A stretch of DNA of 64,000 nt from positions 558,001 through 622,000 of the forward strand of contig NZ_JAFCKF010000001.1 of the NCBI RefSeq assembly GCF_018130545.1, given 5' to 3'. Position 1 is the first letter of the stretch, and each line of letters begins with the position of its first letter. The stretch comes from Bradyrhizobium tropiciagri. Its GTDB lineage: Bacteria > Pseudomonadota > Alphaproteobacteria > Rhizobiales > Xanthobacteraceae. The position numbers were made by a program, and so were the translations under genes. This document shows, in pieces, positions 1 through 8,004 of this stretch. The notes under the pieces were generated by a model that worked only from the letters and a program-made list of their open reading frames with translations, ran no database searches and was not told where the DNA came from.

Positions 1-711
1 CTGCAGGAGGGTTCGACCTACACCAGCAGCTCGATGCCGCAGAAGCGTAATCCAGGCCTGATCATGCAGGCGAGGATCGCAGCTTCCGACGTGGTCGGGT
101 TGTCGGGGGCGGTGTCGATCCGCGCGCACAACGTGATGTCGGGCATGGTCGACTCCAAGGCCGAGTCCGAGGATATCGGCCTGTTCCCGCGTGCGATCAA
201 AATGGTGACCGCCACCGACCGGGTGTTCGATGCGATCGTGGTCAACAAGGCGCGCGCCAAGGAAGAGCTGGAGAGCGACTGGACCTCGACCATGAACCTC
301 GCCGAGCTGCTGCTCGAAGCGCACAAGATTCCGTTCCGCGTCGGGCACGGCTTTGCATCGCAGATGGTCAGCTATGCACGGCCACTCGACCTGACGCCGA
401 AGACGATTCCGTTCGACGTGGTGACCGACCTGTTCGCCAAGACGCTCGCCAAATTCAACATGCCGGCGCAGCCATTCCCGATGAGCGAGGCAGAATTCCG
501 AGAGGTGATGTCGCCGGAATGGATCGTGACGCACACCAAGGGCGTGGGCGGTCCGCAGCCTGACGAGACCGCGCGCATGCTCAAACAAGCCCGGCAGCGC
601 CTCGATGCCGACAAGGCCTGGCTTGCCGCGCAGCGCGACAAGCTCGCGAAAGCCGACGTCGCGCTCGACCAGAGCTTTGCGGCGCTATTGCCAAAGGACA
701 ACGCGCAATAG
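1..711 (+). CDS. Argininosuccinate lyase-like protein, C-terminal part
   Basis: The gene runs in from before the window; the reading frame is open from base 1 and ends at TAG 709-711, leaving 236 residues. The first visible residues contain SSSMPQKRNP, the GSxxMPxKxN signature loop of the fumarase/aspartase/argininosuccinate lyase superfamily, which closes over the active site. The following helical region (SDWTSTMNLAELLLEAHKIPFR, residues about 90-112 of the visible part, quoted only for its start) matches the C-terminal domain of argininosuccinate lyases. The normal reaction would be cleavage of argininosuccinate to arginine and fumarate, but the substrate cannot be settled without the N-terminal half, and many bacteria carry ASL-like paralogues. 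The superfamily is clear; the exact enzyme is inferred. Confidence 0.8.
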   Translation: MQEGSTYTSSSMPQKRNPGLIMQARIAASDVVGLSGAVSIRAHNVMSGMVDSKAESEDIGLFPRAIKMVTATDRVFDAIVVNKARAKEELESDWTSTMNLAELLLEAHKIPFRVGHGFASQMVSYARPLDLTPKTIPFDVVTDLFAKTLAKFNMPAQPFPMSEAEFREVMSPEWIVTHTKGVGGPQPDETARMLKQARQRLDADKAWLAAQRDKLAKADVALDQSFAALLPKDNAQ

Positions 712-723
712 CCGCGACGGATT

Positions 724-745
724 GGGGCGCGCCATGGCGCGCCCC
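724..745. terminator. Perfect GC-rich palindrome between convergent genes
   Basis: GGGGCGCGCC-AT-GGCGCGCCCC is a perfect inverted repeat with 10-base arms. It lies 13 bases after the lyase stop codon and 10 bases after the end of the convergent acetoacetate decarboxylase gene. There is no T-tract, so a bidirectional terminator is inferred from position and stem strength. Confidence 0.55.
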
Positions 746-754
746 GCAACCTCG

Positions 755-1495
755 TCACCTCGCCATGTAGTCGAACGCCACCGAGCCGAGGCCTAGCGTC
801 AGATCCGCCTTGTAATGCAGCGCCGAGATCACCTCGCGCACCGGCAGGCGGGCGACGTCGCACAGCGCGTGCGGAAACAGCCCGAGCGCAGCGGGACCGG
901 TCCAGGCCTCCTTCAAGGTGATGTCGTCGAGGTGAAAGCGCACCAGCTCGCAGATCCGCGGGCTGCCGTCGACATGCGGGATGATCTTCAGGATGAAGTT
1001 CGGCGCCTTCATCGAATTCACGACCGTGTCGTGATCGACCTTGCGGTACTTGTAGCCCATCGTGGCGGAGGCGCAGAGCACCGAGCCGTAATGTAGCGAG
1101 CCGACCAGGACGTCGCTCTCGACGGAGATCTTGGGCCGCGCCAGCTTCTTCGGAAATCCCCACAGCTCGCGGCCGCCGGCGATCGGAGCCTCGTCGTCGA
1201 GATACATCGCGTGGGTATAGGCGCCGAGCTCACCCTTGAAGCGGACCGGGATCACCTGCCCGGTCTCGGTGTAGTCGCCGAAGCCGGTCGAGTCCGGCAT
1301 GCGGATGAATTCATACTTCACGACGGGCTCGGCGACCTCGAGCGGCTCTGGCACCACGGCCGCAAGCGCCTCGGGGTCGGTCCTGTAGGTGATGATGAAA
1401 TATTCGCGATCGAAGAACCGGTACGGCCCCGGCGGAAACGACGGGTTGGTGAGCGGCATCGAATAGGCAGTGCGCCTGATATCCTCGATCTTCAT
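755..1495 (-). CDS. adc: Acetoacetate decarboxylase
   Basis: The 246-residue protein matches the acetoacetate decarboxylase family (EC 4.1.1.4), which converts acetoacetate to acetone and CO2 through a Schiff base. The catalytic stretch [13 protein letters not shown] carries the paired lysines of the classical enzyme, one forming the Schiff base and the neighbour lowering its pKa. Other family blocks are [17 protein letters not shown] near the N-terminus and the [15 protein letters not shown] segment. Length fits the family (about 245). I chose ATG at 1495 (MKIEDIRR); an in-frame ATG at 1507 would add four residues. It stands alone, convergent with the lyase gene. Related decarboxylases with other substrates exist, but the conserved Lys pair and the close similarity along the whole length favour true ADC. 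Confidence 0.88.
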   Translation of the reverse strand: MKIEDIRRTAYSMPLTNPSFPPGPYRFFDREYFIITYRTDPEALAAVVPEPLEVAEPVVKYEFIRMPDSTGFGDYTETGQVIPVRFKGELGAYTHAMYLDDEAPIAGGRELWGFPKKLARPKISVESDVLVGSLHYGSVLCASATMGYKYRKVDHDTVVNSMKAPNFILKIIPHVDGSPRICELVRFHLDDITLKEAWTGPAALGLFPHALCDVARLPVREVISALHYKADLTLGLGSVAFDYMAR

Positions 1496-1615
1496 GGATA
1501 GCCCCATCTGTCGTTGGCAAGACGACAGATTATGGCTGGCGGGGATGACGGAGGCGAGACCGTATAATCGGCAGCATCAGTCAAATGCGCGTCACACGAA
1601 GGGGCCGCGGCACGG

Positions 1616-1948
1616 CTATTTCTTGTCGATCGGCGGCGCGGTCTTCTCGGCGGGCGCCGGCGGCAGCACCGGCTTGGCGCCCGCCTTTTGCGCCTCATCA
1701 TCGGGACGAGCCGGCTGCGGCGCCGGGGTGGTCGGCCGCTCGCCGCCCGGCTTCGACTCGGCCGGCGGCGCGGTCTTCTGCGGCTCCGGCGTCGGCGAGG
1801 CCTGCAACGGCTGGGTGGCCTGCGCCACCTCTTGCGGCGGGGCGGCGTTGATGGCGTGCAGCGACAGCGCCGCAATCGCAACGCCCGCCGCGACCAACGC
1901 CGAGGCGATCAGCACATCCTTCCGCAGTTTGCTCCGATCCTCAGCCAT
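1616..1948 (-). CDS. Pro/Ala-rich single-pass membrane protein, unknown
   Basis: The product is 110 residues from ATG 1948 (MAEDRSKLRKDV). Residues about 10-30 form one hydrophobic segment (VLIASALVAAGVAIAALSLH), followed by a low-complexity tail rich in Pro, Ala, Lys and Glu ending in APPIDKK. I do not recognise a family. It resembles an anchored periplasmic proline-rich linker, but no functional domain is visible. An in-frame ATG at 1966 would add six residues; further upstream codons overlap the mgtC-like gene and are unlikely. The gene lies about 80 bases downstream of the mgtC-like gene on the same strand and might be the last member of the zinc-cluster transcript; that is inference. Confidence 0.5.
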   Translation of the reverse strand: MAEDRSKLRKDVLIASALVAAGVAIAALSLHAINAAPPQEVAQATQPLQASPTPEPQKTAPPAESKPGGERPTTPAPQPARPDDEAQKAGAKPVLPPAPAEKTAPPIDKK

Positions 1949-2030
1949 CCCGTTCACCCGCATCATGTCAGCGAGGTCAACGATCCGGCTACCGCATGGT
2001 TCCTGAGCCCGAGCCAGCGGGAACCTGGGC

Positions 2031-2747
2031 TCAATCCGTGGTGCTGATTTCCCAGGTCGCGTGCCGGACGCCGGGCTGATGCTGCAGGTCGACCACCACG
2101 GCATTCAGCTCGTTGGGTTCGACCGCGGTCGAGACCAGCGTTGCCACGATCTCCAGGAAGTCGTCGCCGGCCTCGACCACGTCGACATCGGCAACCGGAT
2201 AGTTCGCAGCCTCGAGCTTCTCGACCAGTTGGTCGCGCATGTCAGGCAATGCCTCGGGGGTGACAGCGAGCTTGAAGTAATAGGTCGCCTCCGAGGCCTT
2301 CTCGTTCAGCGGGATGCGGTTGATGGCGTTGACCAACGGACGCAGCAGCGTGTTGCCGGCGATCACGAACACGGTCAGTGCCGCGGCCTGCGCCACCAGG
2401 TCGGCGCCGGCGCAGGAGCCGACCGCGGCCGAGGCCCACAGCGTCGCCGCCGTGTTGAGGCCGCGCACGTCCATGCCCTGCTTCATGATGACGCCGGCAC
2501 CGAGGAAGCCGATCCCCGACACCACATAGGCAATCACCCGCACCGCGCCGTCGGCGCCGGCCAGATGCATCGCGAGATCGACGAAGGCGGCAGCTCCAAC
2601 CGCGACCAGCACATTGGTGCGCAGGCCCGCGGTGCGCTGCCGGTACTGCCGCTCGGCGCCGATCAGCGTGCCGAGCACGAAGGCTGACGTCAGGCTGACC
2701 AGCGTGTCGAGGAAGTCGGCGAGCTGGAATGTCGTGAGGAATCGCAT
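2031..2747 (-). CDS. MgtC/SapB family inner-membrane protein
   Basis: The 238-residue protein has the MgtC/SapB N-terminal membrane domain (about residues 10-140, four to five hydrophobic segments). It includes the family blocks LGTLIGAERQYRQRTAGLRT and ASAAVGSCAGADL. A soluble C-terminal domain (about 150-238) resembles the ACT-like domain of this family. MgtC proteins affect magnesium homeostasis, membrane potential and, in pathogens, intramacrophage survival; they are not proven transporters. The gene begins 38 bases downstream of the WD40 gene, so it may be read from the zinc operon. No Mg-type leader is visible in the short gap. Family assignment is firm; the link to metal limitation is inference from position. 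Confidence 0.82.
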   Translation of the reverse strand: MRFLTTFQLADFLDTLVSLTSAFVLGTLIGAERQYRQRTAGLRTNVLVAVGAAAFVDLAMHLAGADGAVRVIAYVVSGIGFLGAGVIMKQGMDVRGLNTAATLWASAAVGSCAGADLVAQAAALTVFVIAGNTLLRPLVNAINRIPLNEKASEATYYFKLAVTPEALPDMRDQLVEKLEAANYPVADVDVVEAGDDFLEIVATLVSTAVEPNELNAVVVDLQHQPGVRHATWEISTTD

Positions 2748-2785
2748 GGCGCTGCCCCGGCGCGAGCTTCAGATGCAGCGATCTC

Positions 2786-3805
2786 TTACATTTCCAGGAT
2801 GCCCGCGTCACCATCTTCCGTGCCGAAGGCGAGCAGCGTGCCCTTGGCATTCCATCCCAGCGCCGACACCGCCGCTCCGGTATTCCGGCGCACCAGGATC
2901 TCGGCGCCGTCCTCGAGCCGGACCATCAGCACGGTGCCGTCGGCATAGCCGACCGCCATGATGTCGTTCTTCGGATGGCAGGCGACCACGGCGACCCGCG
3001 CCGGCATCGGCGCCAGCATCGCGGGCTCCTTGCCCATCGGGCCGTCCTTGCTGGTGAACGGCCAAACGATCACGGTATCGGCGCCCGAGGTCGCGAGCCC
3101 CTTGCCGCCGACGCTCCACGACATCGAGCGCACCCGGCCGGGATAGCCGCTCATCCGCATGTGCCGGTTGTCGGCGAGCCGCCAGCCATGCATCGCGGCC
3201 TCGTGCATCGCCGTGACCAGAAACTTGTTGTCCGGGCTGAAGGAGACGGCGAGATGCGAGCCGGCCCATTCCAGGAATTCCGGATTGGCGGCCATGTTGG
3301 GAAACCACAACGTCACGCCGTTGTAATGCGCGATCGCCAGCCGCAGGCCCTTCGGCGCGAATGCAAGCCCGCCGACGGTCGACGGCACCTCGAAGGTTTT
3401 CTCCTCGCCCTTGGGATTGCGCACGAAGGCAGTCTTGCCCGCCGACCACGCCACGGTGCCGTCGCTGTGGAGGGCGACATTGTCGATCCAGCGCCGCTTG
3501 GCGTCGGTCGCGATCGTTGCGGTCTCGCCCTTGGCGTCGATTGAGATCAGCTTGCCGTCGTCACCGCCGGTGACGAGCCGCTTGCCGTCGGAGACCGCGC
3601 ACAGGATGGCGCCGAAATGCGTCTCCGCGCGCGTGATCTCGCCATCAAGGGTCGCGATCGCAACACTCTCCTCGGCGCCGACGAAGAACGCGCGGTCGCC
3701 GAGGAAATGCACCGAGCCGACGGCCGCGCCAAGCGGCAGCGGCTTGACGCGATCGGTGATCGAAACAATGGAGGAAGCGGCCTCGCCCGGATCGAACTCT
3801 TTCAT
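2786..3805 (-). CDS. WD40-repeat protein coupled to the zinc GTPase
   Basis: The 339-residue protein starts at ATG 3805 (MKEFDPGEAASS); ATG and the preceding gene's TGA overlap as TGATG, so translation is probably coupled. Beta-propeller repeats are visible from spaced blades such as GGLAFAPKGLRLAIAHYNG, LAVSFSPDNKFLVTAMHE, MSWSVGGKGLATSGADT and ALGWNAKGTLLAFGTEDG, giving about seven blades and no other domain. No signal peptide is seen, so it is probably cytoplasmic. WD40 propellers are scaffolds; no enzyme motif is present. Its position directly after a COG0523 metallochaperone-like GTPase suggests a role in zinc allocation, but no function is known to me. Longer upstream starts lie inside the GTPase gene and are rejected. 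Confidence 0.78.
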   Translation of the reverse strand: MKEFDPGEAASSIVSITDRVKPLPLGAAVGSVHFLGDRAFFVGAEESVAIATLDGEITRAETHFGAILCAVSDGKRLVTGGDDGKLISIDAKGETATIATDAKRRWIDNVALHSDGTVAWSAGKTAFVRNPKGEEKTFEVPSTVGGLAFAPKGLRLAIAHYNGVTLWFPNMAANPEFLEWAGSHLAVSFSPDNKFLVTAMHEAAMHGWRLADNRHMRMSGYPGRVRSMSWSVGGKGLATSGADTVIVWPFTSKDGPMGKEPAMLAPMPARVAVVACHPKNDIMAVGYADGTVLMVRLEDGAEILVRRNTGAAVSALGWNAKGTLLAFGTEDGDAGILEM

Positions 3806-4857
3806 CACGTGGTGATGCACTGCTCGAAGCCGTCGCGGATCGCCTGCTCCGGCAATTCGCGACCGATGAACACGACGCGGCTCTCGCGCTTCTCGCCGTC
3901 CTTCCATTTCCGCTGGTGGTCGCCCTCCAGCATCATGTGGACGCCCTGGAACACATAGCGGTCGTCGTCGCCGGTGAAGGCGAGGATGCCCTTCGAGCGC
4001 AGGATCTTCTGGCCCTCGGTGGCGACGAGGTTCTGCAGCCAGGGCATGAACTTGGTCGGATCGAGCGGCTTCTCCGAGCGCAGCGACAGCGATTGCATGT
4101 CCTCGTCGTGGTAGTGCTTCAACCCGTGGCCGTGATCATGATGGTGGTGGTGATGATCATGGTCATGATGGTGATGATCGTGGTCATGGTCGTGATCGTC
4201 GCCGGCTTCGAGGAAATCGGGCTCGATCTCCAGGATGCGGTCGAGGTCGAATGCGCCGCGCTCCAGCACATCCGTGATCCCGACCTGGCAACGCTCGGTA
4301 CGGTGCAGCTTGGCATAGGGATTGATGCCGCGGATGCGCGCCTCGACCTCGGCGAGCTCGGGCTTGGAGACCAGATCGGTCTTGTTCAGCACGATGACGT
4401 CGGCGAACGCGATCTGGTTCTTGGCTTCCGGCGCGTCCTTGAGGCGGTCGCTCAGCCATTTGGCATCGGCAACGGTCACGACCGCGTCGAGCCGGGCGTT
4501 CTTCTGCACGTCCTCGTCGACGAAGAAGGTCTGCGCGACCGGCGCCGGATCGGCAAGGCCGGTGGTCTCGACGATGATGGCGTCGAACTTGCCCTTGCGC
4601 TTCATCAAACCGTCCATGATGCGGACGAGGTCGCCGCGCACCGTGCAGCAGACGCAGCCATTGTTCATCTCGAACACTTCCTCATCGGCGCCGATGATGA
4701 GGTCGTTGTCGATGCCGATCTCGCCGAATTCGTTGACGATGACGGCGTATTTCTTGCCGTGGTTTTCCGACAGGATGCGGTTCAACAGCGTGGTCTTGCC
4801 GGCGCCGAGATAGCCCGTCAGCACGGTCACAGGAATTTTTTGCGAAGCTTCAGCCAT
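3805..4857 (-). CDS. CobW/COG0523 family GTPase with His-rich loop
   Basis: The 350-residue protein belongs to the G3E GTPases (CobW/YjiA/ZigA group), implicated in delivering zinc or other metals to target proteins. It shows Walker A GYLGAGKTT (about residue 15), the metal-site CxCC motif as CVCC in NNGCVCCTVRGDL (about 68), the ETTGLADPAP block, and NKTD for guanine specificity. Residues about 219-252 form a loop almost entirely of His and Asp, with some 18 histidines, a likely zinc-chelating segment. The CobW C-terminal domain follows. It sits 55 bases after znuA and overlaps the WD40 start. COG0523 members in znu clusters under Zur are typically made under zinc starvation, which fits this context. 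Confidence 0.88.
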   Translation of the reverse strand: MAEASQKIPVTVLTGYLGAGKTTLLNRILSENHGKKYAVIVNEFGEIGIDNDLIIGADEEVFEMNNGCVCCTVRGDLVRIMDGLMKRKGKFDAIIVETTGLADPAPVAQTFFVDEDVQKNARLDAVVTVADAKWLSDRLKDAPEAKNQIAFADVIVLNKTDLVSKPELAEVEARIRGINPYAKLHRTERCQVGITDVLERGAFDLDRILEIEPDFLEAGDDHDHDHDHHHHDHDHHHHHHDHGHGLKHYHDEDMQSLSLRSEKPLDPTKFMPWLQNLVATEGQKILRSKGILAFTGDDDRYVFQGVHMMLEGDHQRKWKDGEKRESRVVFIGRELPEQAIRDGFEQCITT

Positions 4858-4912
4858 AACAACTCCGGGAACTTGGGTCTGCGCTCAATCCCCGGCAGGG
4901 AGGCCCCTGCCC

Positions 4913-5794
4913 CTAGTTGGCGAGCGCGCTGGTCAGGGCCTTTATATTGTGCCTGACCATATCAATGTAAGTGGGTGCATCGCCCTTTTCGCCCGTCAAA
5001 CTGTCCGAACACAGCGTCCCGCCGACCCGGGCGCCGGTCTCGGCCGCGATCCGCTCAATCAGGCGGGGATCGCTGATATTTTCGAGAAAAACTGCCGGAA
5101 TTTTCGCGACCTTGATCTGGGCGATGATGGCGGCAATATCCCGCGCGCTGGGCTCGGAATCGGTAGAGACCGAGAGCGGCGAAAAGAACGTGACCCCGTA
5201 GGCATCGGCGAAATAGCCGAAGGCACCATGGGTCGAGATCACCTTGCGCCGGGCCTCCGGCACCCGCGCCACCGCATCGTGTACCTCGCGGTCGAGCGCC
5301 TCCAGTTTGGCCAGATAGGCGTCCGCATTGGCCTTGAAGACGGCAGCCTGGTCAGGGGCCACGGCGATCAGCCCGTCGCGAATATTGACCACGTAGATCT
5401 TGGCATTGGCCACGGATTGCCAGGCATGCGGATCGTCATGGCCACCCATCTTCCGGGGCATGATCCCCTTGGTTGCCACCACGACCGGCGCCTTGCTGCC
5501 GGAGGCCTGCAACAGCCGCGGCATCCAGCCCTCGAAGCCGAGGCCGTTGATGACCAGGAGCCTGGCATCGGCAACCTTCTTGGCGTCTGCCGGCGTCGGC
5601 GCATAGACATGCGCATCGCCATCGGGCCCGACCAGCGCCGTCACATCGACGCTGTTGCCGCCGACATTGCGCACCATGTCGGCGAGGATCGAGAAGCTCG
5701 CCACGACATTGATGCGATCGGCGGCACGTGCCGGTCCGCTCGCCAGCACCAGCGCCAGACAGATCAATCCAAGAAACCGCCGCATCGTCCTCAT
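4913..5794 (-). CDS. znuA: Zinc ABC transporter substrate-binding protein ZnuA
   Basis: The 293-residue protein has a signal peptide (MRRFLGLICLALVLASG, cleavage near ARA-AD) and the cluster A-I solute-binding fold. Putative zinc ligands are His in GDAHVYAPTP, His in DDPHAWQS, His in VISTHGAFGYFADAYG, and Asp in LCSDSLTG. Unlike many ZnuA proteins it lacks a long His-rich loop; only a short GGHDDPH is present. The role is capture of periplasmic zinc for ZnuBC. The ATG at 5794 overlaps the znuB TGA (ATGA), so the two are coupled. Manganese-binding relatives exist, but the three-His site and the Zur-type site of the operon favour zinc. Confidence 0.9.
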   Translation of the reverse strand: MRTMRRFLGLICLALVLASGPARAADRINVVASFSILADMVRNVGGNSVDVTALVGPDGDAHVYAPTPADAKKVADARLLVINGLGFEGWMPRLLQASGSKAPVVVATKGIMPRKMGGHDDPHAWQSVANAKIYVVNIRDGLIAVAPDQAAVFKANADAYLAKLEALDREVHDAVARVPEARRKVISTHGAFGYFADAYGVTFFSPLSVSTDSEPSARDIAAIIAQIKVAKIPAVFLENISDPRLIERIAAETGARVGGTLCSDSLTGEKGDAPTYIDMVRHNIKALTSALAN

Positions 5795-6660
5795 GCCTCG
5801 AGATGGCGGCCGGGAAACAGTTGCCGCACCAGGCCGCTGACATTGCCGAACAATAGCGACACAATATACAGCCCCGCCGCAACCAGGATGATGGCAGGGC
5901 CGGAGGGAATCCGGGTCTGGTACGACAGCACCAGCCCGGCATAGCCCGACAGCATGGCGCTCGCGACCGCGATGCAGATCATGGTGGTGATGTCGCGCGA
6001 CCAGAACCGCGCGATGCCGGCGGGCAGGATCATCAGCCCGACGCCGAGCAGCGTGCCGAGCGCATGGAAGCCGTTGACGAGATTGACCACGACCAGCGCG
6101 AGGAAGGCCAGATGCGCCGGCGCGCCGGCCCGGCTCACAGTGCGCAGGAAGACCGGATCGACGCATTCGATCACCAGCGGCCGATAGATCACCGCGAGCA
6201 CCAGGAGCGTGATGGTGGCGTTGAACGCGATCACCAGCAGGGTCTGGTCGTCCATTGCCAGGATATTTCCGAACAGCACGTGCAGCAGGTCGATATTGGT
6301 GCCTTTAATGGAGACGATGGTGACGCCGAGCGCCAGCGAGACCAGATAGAAGGTCGCGAGCGACGCGTCCTCCTTCAATTCGGTGGTGCGGGCGACGAGG
6401 CCCGCGAGCAGTGCCACGGCAAAGCCCGCGATCAGGCCGCCGGTGGTCATTGCGAACAGGTTGAGCCCGGAGATCAGGAAGCCGATCGCGGCCCCCGGCA
6501 GGATCGCATGCGCCATGGCGTCGCCGACCAGGCTCATCCGCCGCAGCATCAGGAATACGCCGATCGGCGCGCCGCCGAGCGACAGCGCGATCACGGCCGC
6601 CAGCGCGCGGCGCATGAACTCGAATTCGGTGAAGGGCGTGATCAGCGCGTCGGTCAGCAT
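5791..6660 (-). CDS. znuB: Zinc ABC transporter permease ZnuB
   Basis: The 289-residue protein is an ABC-3 family permease with about eight hydrophobic segments. Diagnostic stretches are LMLRRMSLVGDAMAHAILPG near residue 38 and GTLLGVGLMILPAGIARFWS near residue 200. It forms the inner-membrane channel with ZnuC and takes zinc from ZnuA. It starts five bases after the znuC stop and overlaps znuA by four bases, consistent with one transcript. Assignment to zinc rather than manganese rests on the operon neighbours and the upstream Zur-type site. Confidence 0.9.
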   Translation of the reverse strand: MLTDALITPFTEFEFMRRALAAVIALSLGGAPIGVFLMLRRMSLVGDAMAHAILPGAAIGFLISGLNLFAMTTGGLIAGFAVALLAGLVARTTELKEDASLATFYLVSLALGVTIVSIKGTNIDLLHVLFGNILAMDDQTLLVIAFNATITLLVLAVIYRPLVIECVDPVFLRTVSRAGAPAHLAFLALVVVNLVNGFHALGTLLGVGLMILPAGIARFWSRDITTMICIAVASAMLSGYAGLVLSYQTRIPSGPAIILVAAGLYIVSLLFGNVSGLVRQLFPGRHLEA

Positions 6661-6665
6661 CGGCG

Positions 6666-7430
6666 TCAGGCAGCCCTCGAGCGCGGATCGACGGCGCAGG
6701 CGCCGGCCGAGTCATCGAACGCCTCGCACATCCGCATCGCGACCATCAGGTTATCAGCCGTCAGCGCCTCGGCGGTCGGGCCCCATTCCACCGGTCCGCG
6801 CGCCAACAGCAGCGTCTCCGGGAAATTGTTGCGCACCATGTCGAGGTCGTGCAGCGCCGCCAACACCGTGCGCCCCTCGCCGTTCCAGCGCTTCACCAGC
6901 GCCAAGAGATCGGCGGTGGTCTTGGCGTCGATGGCGTTGAACGGCTCGTCGAGAACGATCAGGCGAGCGTCCTGCAGCAGCACGCGCGCAAACAGCATGC
7001 GCTGGGTCTGGCCGCCGGACAGCGTGCCGATCGGGCGGTTCTCGAAGCCGTTGAGGCCGACGGCGGCGAGCGCCGCCAAAATCTTGTCGCGCGCGGCCCT
7101 GCCGATGCCGCCGAAGAAGCCGGTGGTGCGCCACAGCCCGGTGCCGACGAAGTCGAACACCGAGATCGGGAAAGTTCGGTCGATGTCGGCGGATTGCGGC
7201 AAATAGGCGATGTCACGATGGTCCAGCCCATCGAGATCGATCACGCCCGACAACGGCTTGAGCACGCCGGCGATGCCGCGCAGCAGCGTCGACTTGCCGG
7301 CGCCGTTCGGGCCGATTACGGCGAGAAGCGCGCCAGCCTCGACCGCGCCATTGAGATGATGCACGGCCGGATGGCGGTCGTAGCCGAGGGTGACGTCGCG
7401 GAAGGTGACGAGAGCTGCCACGGGTTTCAC
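6666..7430 (-). CDS. znuC: Zinc ABC transporter ATP-binding protein ZnuC
   Basis: This ATPase of about 254 residues has Walker A GPNGAGKST, the Q-loop YLPQSADIDR, the ABC signature LSGGQTQR, Walker B LIVLDEPFNAID and the switch histidine in ALHD. It powers ZnuB. The start is ambiguous. GTG at 7430 overlaps the stop of the upstream His-rich gene as GTGA and would be translationally coupled; an in-frame ATG at 7457 would give 263 residues with a deeper 31-base overlap. The coupled GTG start is preferred because the conserved domain begins only about ten residues later. The C-terminal tail after the ATPase core (about residues 215-254) is not part of the catalytic fold. Confidence 0.9.
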   Translation of the reverse strand: MKPVAALVTFRDVTLGYDRHPAVHHLNGAVEAGALLAVIGPNGAGKSTLLRGIAGVLKPLSGVIDLDGLDHRDIAYLPQSADIDRTFPISVFDFVGTGLWRTTGFFGGIGRAARDKILAALAAVGLNGFENRPIGTLSGGQTQRMLFARVLLQDARLIVLDEPFNAIDAKTTADLLALVKRWNGEGRTVLAALHDLDMVRNNFPETLLLARGPVEWGPTAEALTADNLMVAMRMCEAFDDSAGACAVDPRSRAA

Positions 7431-7621
7431 CTCATCGCCAGCCAGATGACGACCCACAGGCAGGCAGAGACCGCCAGTGCCGCGGACAGCCTGGCCGGCA
7501 CCGGCATGCGCAGGATCGACCAGTGCGCGGTCTGGGCCGGATGCGCGTGCGGACCGTGGCTGTGCCCGTGGGGATGGGCGTGGCCGTGATGGTGGTGGTC
7601 ATGGGTGTGCGTATGCGCCAT
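7427..7621 (-). CDS. Small His-rich single-pass membrane protein, first gene of zinc operon
   Basis: The 64-residue product begins with a segment (residues 2-33) built mainly from His with Thr, Asp, Gly and Pro, about 18 histidines in all. It ends with one hydrophobic helix (about 43-62, ending LWVVIWLAMR). It starts 10 bases from the Zur-type palindrome and its stop overlaps the znuC start, so it is the first gene of the operon. A zinc-buffering or zinc-sensing role at the membrane is plausible from composition. If the N-terminus faces the periplasm it could feed ZnuA; topology is not resolved by the sequence. I do not recognise a named family. Confidence 0.75.
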   Translation of the reverse strand: MAHTHTHDHHHHGHAHPHGHSHGPHAHPAQTAHWSILRMPVPARLSAALAVSACLWVVIWLAMR

Positions 7622-7630
7622 AAGGAAACT

Positions 7631-7648
7631 GTTATATTATAACATAAC
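7631..7648. promoter_or_regulatory. Zur-type operator, divergent promoter
   Basis: GTTATATTATAACATAAC is an 18-base palindrome with a single mismatch between half-sites (GTTATATTA and TAACATAAC). It matches the AT-rich GTTATnnnATAAC pattern described for alphaproteobacterial Zur. It lies 10 bases upstream of the His-rich gene on the minus strand and 24 bases upstream of the unknown gene at 7672 on the plus strand, so a bound repressor could block both. The zur gene itself is not in this window. Confidence 0.82.
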
Positions 7649-7671
7649 GCGAGTCCACAAACGAGGAACTC

Positions 7672-7980
7672 ATGGCCGATCCGCAAAACCGGGAGAGATT
7701 TGAGCTGCGTAGGCAGAGCGATACGCTGGTCTACAGCTTCGTCCGGAAAACCCGCCCGGATGGAGCCATCGGGTACCAGCGCCAGGACCAGGATTTCTGG
7801 ATCGAGCACCGGCCGGGCTGGGGCTGGGTGGCCTGGGATCCGGTCAGCCAGTCCTGCGCCGGCCGCCCCTGGAACGTGCTGCCGGCCGACCAGGGCGACC
7901 ATCCGCCGGAAGGCGACTGGGTGAGCCGCAAGGGGGCCAAGTCGTATGTCTATAGCCTTGTCTATGTCACGTCCTCGTAG
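7672..7980 (+). CDS. Unknown 102-aa protein divergent from the zinc operon
   Basis: The ATG at 7672 is preceded by an AGGA ribosome site (ACGAGGAACTC). The product is 102 residues, soluble, aromatic-rich and without a signal peptide: five Trp (for example GWGWVAWDP) and repeated acidic/basic patches. It has a single Cys and few His, so it does not look like a metal store. I do not recognise a family. The gene is the only plus-strand gene beside the Zur-type site and is followed by intergenic repeats, so it is probably monocistronic. Zinc-starvation induction is inferred from the operator position only. Confidence 0.7.
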   Translation: MADPQNRERFELRRQSDTLVYSFVRKTRPDGAIGYQRQDQDFWIEHRPGWGWVAWDPVSQSCAGRPWNVLPADQGDHPPEGDWVSRKGAKSYVYSLVYVTSS

Positions 7981-8004
7981 TGCTTGAAGGCGCAGTCTCT
8001 CTTT

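Noticed and set aside
4116-4205. Low-complexity repeat as possible microsatellite
   Set aside because: The GTGATG-type repetition encodes the His/Asp-rich loop of the GTPase, an expected metal-binding segment.
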